Origin: Paraescarpia echinospica
Lineage: Eukaryota; Annelida; Polychaeta; Sabellida; Siboglinidae
Direction of reading: 5' to 3'
Assembly (NCBI GenBank): GCA_020002185.1
Contig: CM034538.1
Coordinates: 1,840,270-1,904,269, forward strand
DNA length: 64,000 nucleotides
Part shown: in pieces, positions 54,673 through 64,000 of the stretch
Numbering within the stretch: position 1 is the stretch's first letter
How the letters are laid out: each line of letters starts with the position of its first letter
Translations under genes and position numbers: made by a program
Notes under the pieces: model-generated
Database searches by the model: none
Told to the model about the DNA's origin: nothing
The model's input: the letters and a program-made list of their open reading frames with translations, nothing else

Positions 54673-55078
54673 TTATCGCGTCAAATCCCTCCTTTTTCAG
54701 TAAAATAGACGTGTTATTGCGTCAAATCCCTCCTTTTACAGGAACATAGACGTGTTATCGCGTGAGATCCCTCCTTTTTCAGGAAAATAGACGTGTTATC
54801 GCATCATATCCCTCCTTTTTCAGGAAAATAGACGTGTTATCGCGTCAAATATTCCATCAGAATAGACGGGCTACCGTGTGAGATTCCATCAAAAAGATGG
54901 AATTCCATCAGAATAGATGCGTTACCGTGTGAGATTCCACCAAAAAGATAGAATTCCATCAGAATAACAGGCTACCGTGCGAGATTCCATCAAAAAGATG
55001 GAATTCCATCAGAATAGACGGGTTACTGCGTGAGATTCCATCAAAAAGATGGAATTCCATCAGAATAGACGCGTTACC
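54673..55078. repeat. Two further tandem repeat arrays
   Basis: About four copies of a 42-base unit (GTTATCGCGTCAAATCCCTC core) to 54850, then about five copies of a 45-58-base unit (GAGATTCCATCAAAAAGATG core). Confidence 0.85.
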
Positions 55079-55104
55079 GTGTGTGTGGTGGTGGTGGTGG
55101 TGGT

Positions 55105-55139
<35 letters not shown>

Positions 55140-55275
55140 TGGTGGTGGTGGTGGTGGTGTGTGTGTGTGTGTGGTGGTGGTGGTGGTGTTGTGTGTGTGT
55201 GTGTGTGTGTGGTGGTGGTGGTGGTGGTGTGTGTGTGTGTGTGTGTGGTGGTGGTGGTGTGTGTGTGTGTGTGTG
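55079..55275. repeat. Compound (GTG)n/(GT)n microsatellite
   Basis: Alternating GGT and GT runs. Open frames of Val/Cys/Trp/Gly here are artefacts. Confidence 0.97.
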
Positions 55276-55555
55276 ACTACTCCATCGTCGACACACTTCC
55301 GCGAATGTTAGAACTGTAGAGTCAGCCATTACAGTCACATGTCTTGAGGTGTGACGGAAATTCTAGCGTAGCGCTTCATGTTTATAAATACGCGGGTAAC
55401 CAATTCACTAGTCGGTCCGGATACTTGGTTGCGGTATTGTTCTAGACAGTCAACCAGTCTTTAATCAACCTCATCCTCCATTAATGTCAGAACAATTTGT
55501 TCCATAGTGTTTCGCCACTGTTTCGAAACGGAGTCTTGCAACCAAGTATTGATAT
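55276..55555. other. No gene seen
   Basis: Unremarkable sequence between the microsatellite and the left LTR. Confidence 0.5.
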
Positions 55556-55743
55556 TGTTTCACTATGCATCGTGCGTTGTCTATGTAGAAGGATGAAACT
55601 TTATGTAAACACAACTTCAGAAGTTCTTTATTAGCATGGCAGACAACTCAAGTCACGCGATGTATCCAACTGTCGTGCACGTACTCAGGCCGTTACCGTG
55701 GCGCCGCCTAGCGACTAACTAAACAATATAACATATTGCAACA
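55556..55743 (-). repeat. 3' LTR
   Basis: 188 bp, about 99% identical to 60394-60581. Contains GCCGCCTAGCGACTA, also present in the Polinton terminal repeat. Confidence 0.95.
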
Positions 55744-55757
55744 TCTCCCTTCCTTTA
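55744..55757 (-). promoter_or_regulatory. Polypurine tract
   Basis: AAAGGAAGGGAGA on the minus strand directly before the 3' LTR, the expected primer for plus-strand synthesis. Confidence 0.8.
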
Positions 55758-56173
55758 CAAAAGTGTAAAACTCCTACATGTAGAAAACTATTCTATAATC
55801 GCATCTAGAACAGTTCACTGGTACCAAATGTTCGCTGAGAAATGTTCCTTGAAATAAAGTAATATTTCTAAACAACTGCTTGTGTTTTATTGAAAATTAC
55901 TGAGAAATACTGTCTGTATTCTAATGCAAAACAAATTAATACTTCTAACTGCTAGCATTACAGTAATCAACTAAATATCATAGCAAATGACAATGAGATA
56001 CAAATTACAAATTGAACATAGCAATGAACATAACAGCAGTATTACTATTATTATCGCAATGTTCAATACATGAAAATACACAACAGTCATATTGTATGTG
56101 CAATATCGTCACTGATGGTGTGTAATGACCATAAAAGGGATTATTATGCCCTTTTTATGCACAACTTAGAGAG
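55758..56173 (-). other. 3' untranslated part of the LTR element
   Basis: AT-rich, no open frame, between the integrase stop and the purine tract. Confidence 0.6.
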
Positions 56174-57430
56174 TTAGACGTAGTCTCTGAGATGTGCCGG
56201 CCTCCTCACTTGTCTTCCACTGCGTCTCTCTACAGTTGGTGTTGCAGTGATGATAGCAGGATGGTCGTCACTCGGCTTTTCGACGCACTGGCGTACTGGT
56301 ATTCCGCCTGTCGCCGTGTCAGTCGCGTTGTCTGTCACGTCGGCTGTCACGTCCGGGACCGCTGATGGTGCTGTCGTGCGACGCAGGTGTCTCCGGTTTC
56401 GCCTGTACACTGTACCGTAGTCTGTGACAACATCATACGACCTGATGTTAGCTTGCCGCTGTACTGTCGCTTTCTGCCATCGACTTTTGTACTTCGCTGG
56501 CTGCATGCACACGACGTCACCGTCTTTTAATGACGGCAAGTGCTTTGCGTTTCGGTTGTAGTAGTTAGCTTGCTTCTTGCGTTTTTCATCAAGCTTTTCA
56601 ACTGTGTTAGTGACTGTTTTCGGCATCAGAAGTGCTTTCGCAGTGGGCAGAGTGGTTTTCGTTCTCCTTCCAAACAGTCTTTGTGCAGGCGAACTGTCCA
56701 TGCCTTCCGTAGGTGTATTTCTGTAGTTTAAGAGTGCTAGATATGGATCTGTACCCGCTTCTTTTGCCTTGATCATTAATTTCTTGGAGATCTTTACGGC
56801 ACTTTCCGCTTTTCCATTAGACTGCGCGTAACCCGACGAGCTGGTTGTGTGGTCGAAGTGGTATAGTTCTGCAAACTCTTTGAACTCCCGTGAGTTGTAT
56901 GGTGGACCATTGTCCGACACCACCTCGTCTGGTATACCGTGCCTCGCAAACTGTTGTTTAAGCTTCGATATGACCGCTGCAGCCGTCTTGTTCTCTAGTC
57001 GGTCGATCTCGAAAAAACTGCTGTTGTAATCTACAGTCACTATGTAGTTTCGATCGTTGCATTCGAAGAGATCTGTGCCTACTTTTGCCCATAGGCGATC
57101 GGGGACATGATGTGACACGAGAGGTTCTTTCGTCTGGCAACTTTGGTAAGCAGAGCAAATGTCACACTGCGATATGTAGTCTTTGATCTGCGTTGACATT
57201 CCTGGCCAGTATACGCACTCTCGGGCTCGTCGCATTGTCGCCTCGATGCCCAGGTGTGCTTCGTGTAGTTTCTCGACTATTTCGCTCCGCTGTAAAGATG
57301 GGATGACACATCGACTTCCTCTGAACACGATGCCATCTTGTATTGCGAGCTCGTCACGTATGCCATGATACGCTCTGATCGTTGTTGGTAGGCAACTCTT
57401 CTCAGGCCAGCCTTGTAGAATGGCTGCTTT
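56174..57430 (-). pseudogene. LTR retrotransposon integrase
   Basis: Open from 57328, with homologous sequence up to about 57430 in another frame. HHCC zinc domain (LHEAHLG...CDICSAYQ), catalytic core with GTDLFECN, VSDNGPPYNS and GKAESAVK (DDE), and a C-terminal part with KDGDVVCMQPAKYKSRW. It inserts the DNA copy in the genome. Confidence 0.92.
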
Positions 57431-58298
57431 CAGTGTTTGTAGTGTGTGTCGTCTGTCTCAGTGTTGTGTTGTATGTCTCTGAGTCTACCGTCTGAGATGG
57501 GCAGGTAGTCAGCCATGTGGATCGTCTCAACTTCCTTTTCCACGGCTTCGCGTAAGTCATTTCCTTGCATGTATGCTCGACTGAGCGTGTCGGCGATATA
57601 CATGTGCTGCCCTCTTTTGTAGACGATGTCGATCTCGTAACGCTGAGCTCGTAACAGCATCCGTTGTAGTCGCTTCGGAGCTGCCTGGAGTTACTTTTTG
57701 TTGATCATTTCGAGAGGTTTGTGGTCTGATTCAACTCTTATCGGTCTGCCATATGCATAGTGGTCGAAACGCTCTAGCCCAAAAATAATCGCGAGCATTT
57801 CTTTTTCGATCTGGGCATACCTCCTCTCAGCATCTGTCAGCGATCTGGAAGCATAGGCAATTGGTTGCTCGTTCTGTAGTATGCACGCTCCAAGGCCACT
57901 CTCGGACGCGTCACACTGCAGAGTGAGTGGAACGGTCGGGTCGAAGTATCGGAGTACTGGAGTCTCCGGCAACATCTGCTTGATCTTCATGACCGCAGCG
58001 CCATGCACCGATTCGTCCCAGAGGAAGTCAGTGTCGGCTTTGATGAGATCTCGGAGTGGTTGCGTGACATTGGAGATGCCTTTTGCGAACTCTGTAGGTA
58101 GTTGACCATGCCCATGAGGCGCTGCACCGCCTTCTTGTCGTGTGGTTGAGGCATTTTGAGTATGGCCTCCACCTTCGCTGGATCTACTTTCAGTCCCTCT
58201 GCTGTTATGAGATGACCCATGTAAGACACCTCACTCCGTTTCCAGTGCAGTTTCTCTTTGTTCGGTTTGATGTTCTTTTCGCGACATCGATTCAGTAG
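57430..58298 (-). pseudogene. LTR retrotransposon reverse transcriptase end and RNase H
   Basis: Pieces: 58298-58100 with YMGHLITAEGLKVDPAK (RT thumb), 58008-57691 with LQCDASESGLGACIL, EKEMLAIIFGLERFDHY and VESDHKPLEM (RNase H), 57660-57430 with KRGQHMYIADTLSRAY. A frameshift lies near 58098, an in-frame TAA at 57691 and another break at 57430. Confidence 0.9.
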
Positions 58299-59516
58299 CT
58301 ACGCCATCTTCATGTCGTGGTCCTCTTCAGCTTCAGCGGCCGTTTCTCCACAACCGCCAACGAGAATGTCGTCAGCTATGATGAACACACCAGGGATCTT
58401 CTCTAATGCCTGATGTAACCGTTGCTGAAAGTACTCTGGCGCTGGCGAGATTCCGAAAGGCATCCTGCAGTACCGGTACCTTCCGTAGGGTGTCTGGAAT
58501 GTAGTCAAGTAACTGGACTGTTCATCCAGTTCCACGTGCCAGAAACCATTCTTGACATCGCAGACAGTGAACACCTTCGTAGACGCCAGTTCCGGTATGA
58601 CGTCCTCGATCACTGGTAGCATGTAGTGACTGCGCTTTAGAGCTTTGTTGAGCGGTTTCGGATCAATGCAGAGTCTTATTTTTATGCTTTTCTTTTTCAC
58701 GATGACCATGCTCGACACCCAGTCAGTTGGTGTGTCAACTTCAGCTATCACACCCATTTCTTGTAGGCGCGTTAGCTCGTCCTTCAGCGGATGCATTAAG
58801 GCGACCGGTACGCGTCGAGGAGGGAGTATAACTGGACTGACTGATTCGTCTATTTCCAGATGTAGTGTGCCCTCCATTTTTCCTTCACCCGTGAACACGT
58901 CCCCGTACGACGCGAACATCGACGACTTTGTCAATGTGTTGTTGTCGTCGTCAATTTTCAGGATGTTTTTGTGCTGGATTTTTAGTAAGTTCATCTCCTG
59001 TGCTGATTGTGAACCGATGATCGGCGTGACCTCGGCATCTATCACAACAAAGGTCATGTTGTAGCTTGCACCATTCTTTGGGTTTGTTACGCATAGCTCA
59101 GAGCTGCCCAACGACGTCATGGTGCTTTTGTTGTAGAGCGAGATAATGTTGGCAGACTCCTTGATGGTTGTAGTAGCAGGTAGGTCACCTTTCGAGATAA
59201 CATTGCAGGTGACGCCACTATCGATCTGGAAGCGCAAGTTCCTGTCCGCCAATCTCATCTGTGCGAATATTTTCGACTTGGTTGAAGTGTTGTTTACCAC
59301 CATGATTTCATTTTCAGAGTCAGTGTCTTTGTCTAGTAGGTGAACTTTGTGCTGCTGTGTGGCCCTCGATTTCTTTCGACACTTTCTGGCCAAGTGATTC
59401 ATCGATTTGCACAGCTTGCACTCCTTACCCCAGGCTGGGCATTTCTCTCTCAATCTTTCATGTTTGTAGCCGCAGAATTTGCATTCATACGCCAGTTGTT
59501 CTTTTTCAGTTGAGCG
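58299..59516 (-). pseudogene. LTR retrotransposon nucleocapsid, protease and reverse transcriptase
   Basis: Follows gag in the same frame after a TAA at 59517-59519. Two zinc knuckles (CKFCGYKHERLREKC and CKLCKSMNHLARKC), aspartic protease (FQIDSGVTCNVI), reverse transcriptase (RLCIDPKPLNKAL, FTVCDVKNGFWH, FIIADDILVGG). It ends at an in-frame TAG (58299-58301), after which the same frame continues. Confidence 0.92.
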
Positions 59517-60203
59517 TTATGGCGTAGCGTGTGCTTTCTTTTTAAACGAGCGCTTTTTCTCTGCAGAGTGGTTGAATGCGTGCACTTCATCACTCGACAT
59601 CGCTTTCAGCTTGGCGTCTGTCGACTCGATGGCTCTGCAGATGTCCAAACACTTAGTTAGAGTCAGTGATGATTCTTGCAGCAGTCGTTTCCTCATGGCA
59701 TTGCTGCTGATGCCACACACAATTCTGTCGCGAATGAGTTCATCTCTCAGCATATCGTAGTTACATGACTTGATTAACGACCGAAGTGCGGTCGCGAAAA
59801 CATCAACCGTTTCATGACTTTCTTGATTACGATTATTGAAAACGTATCTTTCATATATCACGTTAGTCTCGCCGATGAAGTGCCTTTCCATAAGGGTCAA
59901 AATAGTGTTCATGTCGGAACGTTCCTGATCATTCTGGAATGCGAGACCATTGAAAACGTCCAATGCATCCTGTCCCACGCAGGTGATGAATGTAGCAACC
60001 CTGTATTCGTTTGACTTCTGCTTCAGATGCGACACTATTTCGTAACTGTCCCATATCTGTTTCCATTGCCTCCAGTTTGTGGCGAGATTGCCCTTGGTGT
60101 TGAGTTTTGGTGGCAATGGTATGTTGCTATGGATGACTTGAGGCCCTTCACTGTTTGCTCCAGTTGGTTCAGTAGTCATGTTGTAGATGTGCAGTGTTGA
60201 CAA
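59517..60203 (-). CDS. LTR retrotransposon Gag
   Basis: Up to 228 residues; the ATG giving MTTEPTGAN at about 60179 is the more likely start. Capsid-like domain with NWRQWKQIWDSYEI, MERHFIGETNVIYERYVFN and ETVDVFATALRSL, as in Ty3-type Gag proteins. It forms the virus-like particle. A TAA separates it from the zinc knuckles in the same frame, either a mutation or a readthrough stop. Confidence 0.85.
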   Translation of the reverse strand: MSTLHIYNMTTEPTGANSEGPQVIHSNIPLPPKLNTKGNLATNWRQWKQIWDSYEIVSHLKQKSNEYRVATFITCVGQDALDVFNGLAFQNDQERSDMNTILTLMERHFIGETNVIYERYVFNNRNQESHETVDVFATALRSLIKSCNYDMLRDELIRDRIVCGISSNAMRKRLLQESSLTLTKCLDICRAIESTDAKLKAMSSDEVHAFNHSAEKKRSFKKKAHATP

Positions 60204-60377
60204 TATCAGATCATATGGACGTACAGTACCAGGTCCAGTGTAGACAACACATGAACGATTATTCCGTATTATCGCTCAGTGTGGATTTCAAAATTGTCAA
60301 AGTTCAGTTTACACGAGATTGTGTATTGCAGAATGCTCGAATTTACAGCATTATTGATCTATGGAACGTAGACTCGT

Positions 60378-60393
60378 TACCGTTCTGACACCA
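60378..60393 (-). promoter_or_regulatory. Primer binding site
   Basis: TGGTGTCAGAACGG directly after the 5' LTR on the minus strand. Begins with TGG, complementary to a tRNA CCA end. Which tRNA is not determined. Confidence 0.65.
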
Positions 60394-60581
60394 TGTTTCA
60401 CTATGCATCGTGCGTTGTCTATGTAGAAGGATGAAACTTTATGTAAACACAACTTCAGAAGTTCTTTATTAGCATGGCAGACAACTCAAGTCACGCGATG
60501 TATCCAATTGTCGTGCACGTACTCACGCCGTTACCGTGGCGCCGCCTAGCGACTAACTAAACAATATAACATATTGCAACA
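60394..60581 (-). repeat. 5' LTR
   Basis: 188 bp, see the 3' LTR. Confidence 0.95.
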
Positions 60582-61427
60582 TATATTACACAACTGTTCG
60601 GATGTCACGTCGGATAGCTTCACACCTGCATCTAACAAAACACTCAAACAGTCTTTCACCATCTAGTTGGTCCGAGTTCATGTGCATGTATGTATCTATG
60701 TGAGTCTCTATGTATGTATCTATGTATGAATCTACGAGTTCATTTTCGGTTACCAATGCCAGGTTAGGTGTTTTACGACAGAAGCAAGTTTGGAAGGTTT
60801 TACCAAAGAAGCACGAATTTAAATACTATTGTACGAAAAAAAGATAAAAACGTTCTAATGGACATTTGTACACTTGATCCTTAATACGGTAAACTATATA
60901 AATACTGGTACATCTTATCTGGGAGGTTATTATGTGTATGTACTGTTCTAACATGACACTTCACTTTCCTCGAACAATGTAGATAGCGAGCGCTGCACCA
61001 TCTTGTATTGATATACGGGTCTTTGGTGTCAAGGCCACTGGCAGGGAGTTGACAACATGGTTCGCACATATATACATACATACGTATAGGTTAAGAAAAT
61101 TGTATTCGGTGGACTGAAGAGAATCATACAAGGTTGGTTCTTGCAACTCGTTGCTTTAAGTGTTTGATGTTTCAATTGTCAGACAAATTTGTTTGCATGA
61201 TTGGTTCGTACCTCTCGCTAGTCAAAGTTTGCTTTGTGGATTCAGTAAAGACACAAGATATGGTTTGCACAGTTTATTCGTGAACTATACACAGACATTA
61301 CCGTGAAACGTCTTTAGTGAACTATACATACATACGTAACTGTATACAGACATAAGTGGTTAACGTATGTGTACTGAACTACACATACATAACTAGCTGA
61401 CATCTCTACTGAACAATACACAGACAT
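60582..61427. other. Non-coding, with an inverted repeat of 53.9-54.1 kb
   Basis: The stretch of about 60955-61110 is the reverse complement of about 53905-54110 (for example TACATTGTTCGAG flanked by similar sequence and the CGTATGTATG-type repeat). The rest has short tandem ACATAC repeats and no gene. Confidence 0.6.
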
Positions 61428-61984
61428 ACTTATCCGAATTCATTTAGCATTATACTCTTTTGTGAAAATGGGGTTGGCTCTGAAAAGAGCCGTTTTGTTT
61501 CTAGATTTACCGTGTAGAGAACCTAGCGTGTGCTAGTATATCTCGTCACTGCCTTCGTTCTTATCTCTTCAACAGATGTTAGAATATCACAGCACTGCCT
61601 TTGTTTTCTGTATGATCTGCCACCTATCGTTGTTGTCTTTGGAGCCATATTTCACACTTCTTGCGTCGATACAAACTGAAGAACAAATCAAACGCACGGG
61701 TTTTATCTTACAACAAACATCACTCGAATGTGTACATTCTACTCATCAGTCCGTGCTTGACTTTTCTAATCTATCATCTGCGCATGTGTAGTTTGACCTC
61801 TGAAGTCGGTGATCTTTCGGCACGCCCACGTGACCGTTATGTACTATCCTACAATCCATAATATTTCGGCACGCCCACGTGACCTTTATGTTCTGTCGAA
61901 CTGCAATAAAAAGAAATTATACACATTATTAGGTGCCTTCAGTATGATATGAATATATCACTCGGTAATGTGGTAATTTATTCT

Positions 61985-62165
61985 TGTCCTTTTTGATCGG
62001 TCACAACTACCGCGAGCGATGTGTCTCTTCCAGTTATGTCAGCATGTGAACGACGACCCACAGTCCGGACAGATGAAGGGCAGCTGTCGAGGTCGGTAGT
62101 GTGCCAACAGCTGTCGGGGCCGGGGCCGGGACTGCCGCCGTGACTGTCGGTACCGTGTACTGATG
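61985..62165 (-). pseudogene. Zinc-finger exon relic
   Basis: Translates to a Pro/Ala-rich linker and a C2HC finger (PFICPDCGSSFTC, stop, HNWKRHIARGSC) like the exon at 3891-4061. A TGA inside the finger and a frame change in the linker show it is dead. Confidence 0.7.
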
Positions 62166-62282
62166 TCACTGCCTTCGTTCTCTTACTACCGACGTGCTTA
62201 TCTCTTCAACGGATGTCGGAATATCACAGCACTGCCTTTGTCCCCTTACTAACGACGTGCTTATCTCTTCAACGGATGTTTA

Positions 62283-62350
62283 TCGTCGCTGCTGTTTGTG
62301 TTGTTTTCTTTGGTACCACCTCTTCTTGAGGTGACGCTGCCAATTATGTT
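62283..62350 (-). pseudogene. Second zinc-finger exon relic
   Basis: A short stretch reading NWQRHLKKRWYQRKQHKQ, like the end of the finger exon at 2858-3109. The Cys pair is not preserved. Confidence 0.6.
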
Positions 62351-62466
62351 TTAACAGTTTTAGTTGTTTAAACGGTTCTTTTCAGAGCCAACCACATTCT
62401 CCCAAAAGAGTATTAACTATATCGGTATAAGGACAAAGTTGGGTAAGTACAAATGTCGTATGTTAG

Positions 62467-64000
62467 CTAATGTTATAATTCAAAGGGGTATACCGGGTTG
62501 TTTATACCCTGTGCTCGATATAGTTCTTACAAACGATAGGTAATACAAACTTCTAGAATGAAATTTTACAGGGGAATTTTTACACGCTGTAACACCACGT
62601 CACTGATCATAACGCTACCTGATGTGGATAATCGGAGTACTACGTTACATGATAGCTTCATCTAGCGGGTAAAATATATAATTAAGTTAGTTAGAGAAAG
62701 AAAAAAAAAAGTTGGGGTTAATGTTGCGAAAATTTATACAACCACCTTGGTGGTTGTTGTTTAAATTTTCGCGAGATTAACCCCAACTTTTTTTTTCTCC
62801 GATTATCCATTAGGGGGAGCTACGCCGGAAGTGACGTCGTACCGGAAGTTACTTGACTATCATGTCAGCCTCTACTAGGGACGCAACGTCGGAAGTGACG
62901 TCGCCCCGGAAGTTACTTGACTGTCATGGGAGCCTCTACGCTTCCGATATTCCGGGAAGAGTGTCAACGAATAGAGATCTATCATGGCCGGTAGGTGGCA
63001 ATACTCTGACTAATTACACTGGTGTCCGTTGAGTGACGTCGGGAACCATGATGGTCACCTCTTTGAATGAAGTCCTGTCAGGTGGTTGTCCTTACATGTT
63101 ATTGACATAGTCGTTTTCGATCATAGCAGTTTTCAAATTCGCTTGCTATGGCAGCCTCTACTAGGAACACTAGGTCGGAAGTACCGTCGTTCCGGAAGTT
63201 ACTTGACTGTCATGGCGACGTCATCAAACTGCTATGGGCACTAATTTTGAATGCCCGATGAGTTGGTCAAGCAAGTAGTGATTTGGTTAGACCTTGTTTT
63301 GAACTTGCGCATATGTAATGTAATCCCTTCATGTGATAGATGTTAAAGCATAGGGAATTTTCTCCATGTTAAAGCATAGGGATTTTCTCCATGTTAAAGC
63401 ATAGGGAATTTTCACCATGTTAAAGGATAGGAGCTATCGGTAAACTGCTACGCACAGTAATTTTGTACCCGAGGTTGACTTAGTTAAACAGATAGTGCTT
63501 TGGTTAGCCATTGTTTTGAGCCTTCGTGCTTGAATATAATCCCGTCATTTGATGTTATGCCTTATGGTCATTGTCGTTATAGCGAGTGAAAAATTACCCT
63601 GTTAACTGGTATGAACTGGTATGAACTCGTAATGGCTGCTCTGTGACTGTGTGTTGGAAGAACATCTCGATATTCGGCCCGTGATAAAACATACGAGATA
63701 CCAGTATTTGTCATACGGGATTTGTACTTACCAGCCGTCGATAGCCTGTTTGTAAACTGTTTTGAAGAGGTATTTCCTGTTGTCAAGCAGGTATTGATTT
63801 GGTTAGGCATTGTTTTGTGCTTTTGCACTTGAATATAATCCACATCAGGTAGCGTTATGGTCAGTGACGTGGTGTTACAGCGTGTAAAAATTCCCCAGTA
63901 AAATTTCATTCTAGAAGTTTGTATTACCTATCGTTTGTAAGAACTATATCGAGCACAATGTATAAACAACCCGGTATACCCCTTTGAATTATAACATTAG
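62467..64000. mobile_element. Element with 163-bp terminal inverted repeats (non-autonomous), reaching the window edge
   Basis: Arms 62467-62629 and 63838-64000 are reverse complements with about four differences. The right arm runs to the last base of the window, so it may be longer. The interior has GTTAAAGCATAGGG motifs and no protein gene, so it needs help from another element. Related to 52480-54200. Confidence 0.75.
62694..62800. repeat. Near-perfect 107-base palindrome (hairpin)
   Basis: Arms of about 53 bases, centre ACCACCTTGGTGGT, ends with a poly-A and a poly-T run and GTTGGGGTTAA / TTAACCCCAAC. Outer 13-base matches (TGGATAATCGGAG at 62625 and its complement at 62797) suggest a larger inverted structure. 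Confidence 0.92.

Larger units (their letters stand above)
55556..60581 (-). mobile_element. Ty3/mdg4 (Gypsy) LTR retrotransposon, 5.0 kb
   Basis: Bounded by 188-bp LTRs (55556-55743 and 60394-60581) that start TGTT and end AACA and differ at about two sites. On the minus strand the order is LTR, primer site, gag, protease, reverse transcriptase, RNase H, integrase, purine tract, LTR. Integrase after RNase H marks the Ty3 class. Flanks GATAT (left) and TATAT (right) may be an imperfect 5-base target duplication. Several stops and frameshifts break the coding part. Confidence 0.93.
61428..62435. mobile_element. Candidate unit with 70-base inverted ends carrying zinc-finger exon relics
   Basis: Inverted arms at 61428-61500 and 62366-62435 share GGTTGGCTCTGAAAAGA and ACTCTTTTG. 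Between them lie two copies of a CCCACGTGACC promoter-like segment (61815-61890), two zinc-finger exon relics on the minus strand and direct repeats with CTTATCTCTTCAACGGATGT. No transposase gene. Confidence 0.5.

Noticed and set aside
54673..55078. CRISPR-like spacing of repeats
   Set aside because: Units are directly tandem with no unique spacers, in a eukaryotic context, and there are no cas genes.

Overview
The window is eukaryotic, most likely from the genome of an invertebrate animal. It has spliced exons with GT/AG borders, CR1/Jockey-like LINEs, a Ty3/mdg4 (Gypsy) LTR retrotransposon, a tRNA-derived SINE, long microsatellites, and parts of at least three Polinton/Maverick (adintovirus-type) elements. 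The species cannot be named from the sequence. Almost all of the window is mobile or repetitive DNA. The only host gene I can support is a DNA alkylation repair (AlkD-like) gene, seen as two exons with matching phases.

Layout. 1-4.5 kb: 5' part of a Polinton-type protein-primed DNA polymerase B gene on the minus strand. It has four phase-0 introns, C2HC zinc fingers and a TATA/E-box promoter; its 3' part lies off the left edge. 5.2-9.7 kb: two AlkD-like exons (5225-5459, 9563-9710) whose intron holds a 5'-truncated LINE and a LINE fragment. 10.5-13.9 kb: microsatellites and a LINE whose endonuclease domain is internally deleted. 14.153-30.241 kb: a complete 16.1-kb Polinton bounded by 0.3-0.4 kb inverted repeats. 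30.2-37.7 kb: a MITE-like repeat, then six tandem satellite units with long CA arrays, the first interrupted by a LINE. 37.8-39.15 kb and 51.1-52.5 kb: arms of an inverted duplication. Between the arms lie a near-complete CR1-like LINE (39.6-44.3), an internally deleted Polinton relic (44.3-47.0), a second LINE 5' part (47.0-48.8), a minisatellite (49.8-50.45) and a SINE (50.6-50.96). 52.5-55.3 kb: repeat family, tandem repeats and a GT/GTG microsatellite. 55.556-60.581 kb: LTR retrotransposon with nearly identical 188-bp LTRs. 61.4-64.0 kb: an inverted-repeat-bounded unit holding broken zinc-finger exons, then a second element with 163-bp inverted repeats and a near-perfect hairpin.

The complete Polinton has two converging gene blocks. 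The rightward block has a spliced gene that looks like an RPA70-C-type OB-fold single-strand DNA-binding protein, followed by the polymerase: a replication module. The leftward block runs NADAR protein, packaging ATPase, 115-aa protein, 205-aa-class protein, chromodomain integrase with an N-terminal membrane segment, small membrane protein, penton-like minor capsid, basic pX-like protein, double-jelly-roll major capsid, adenain-like protease: a packaging, virion and integration module with short overlaps between genes. The blocks converge on a hairpin- and G-rich spacer with polyadenylation signals on both strands. Several genes carry one or a few stops or frameshifts, so this copy is a lightly decayed provirus.

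Most notable: the probable RPA-like gene beside polB, the NADAR gene, the membrane-anchored integrase seen in two copies, the intron-bearing zinc-finger polymerase, the relic that keeps one intact small ORF, and the AlkD-like host gene split by retroelements.
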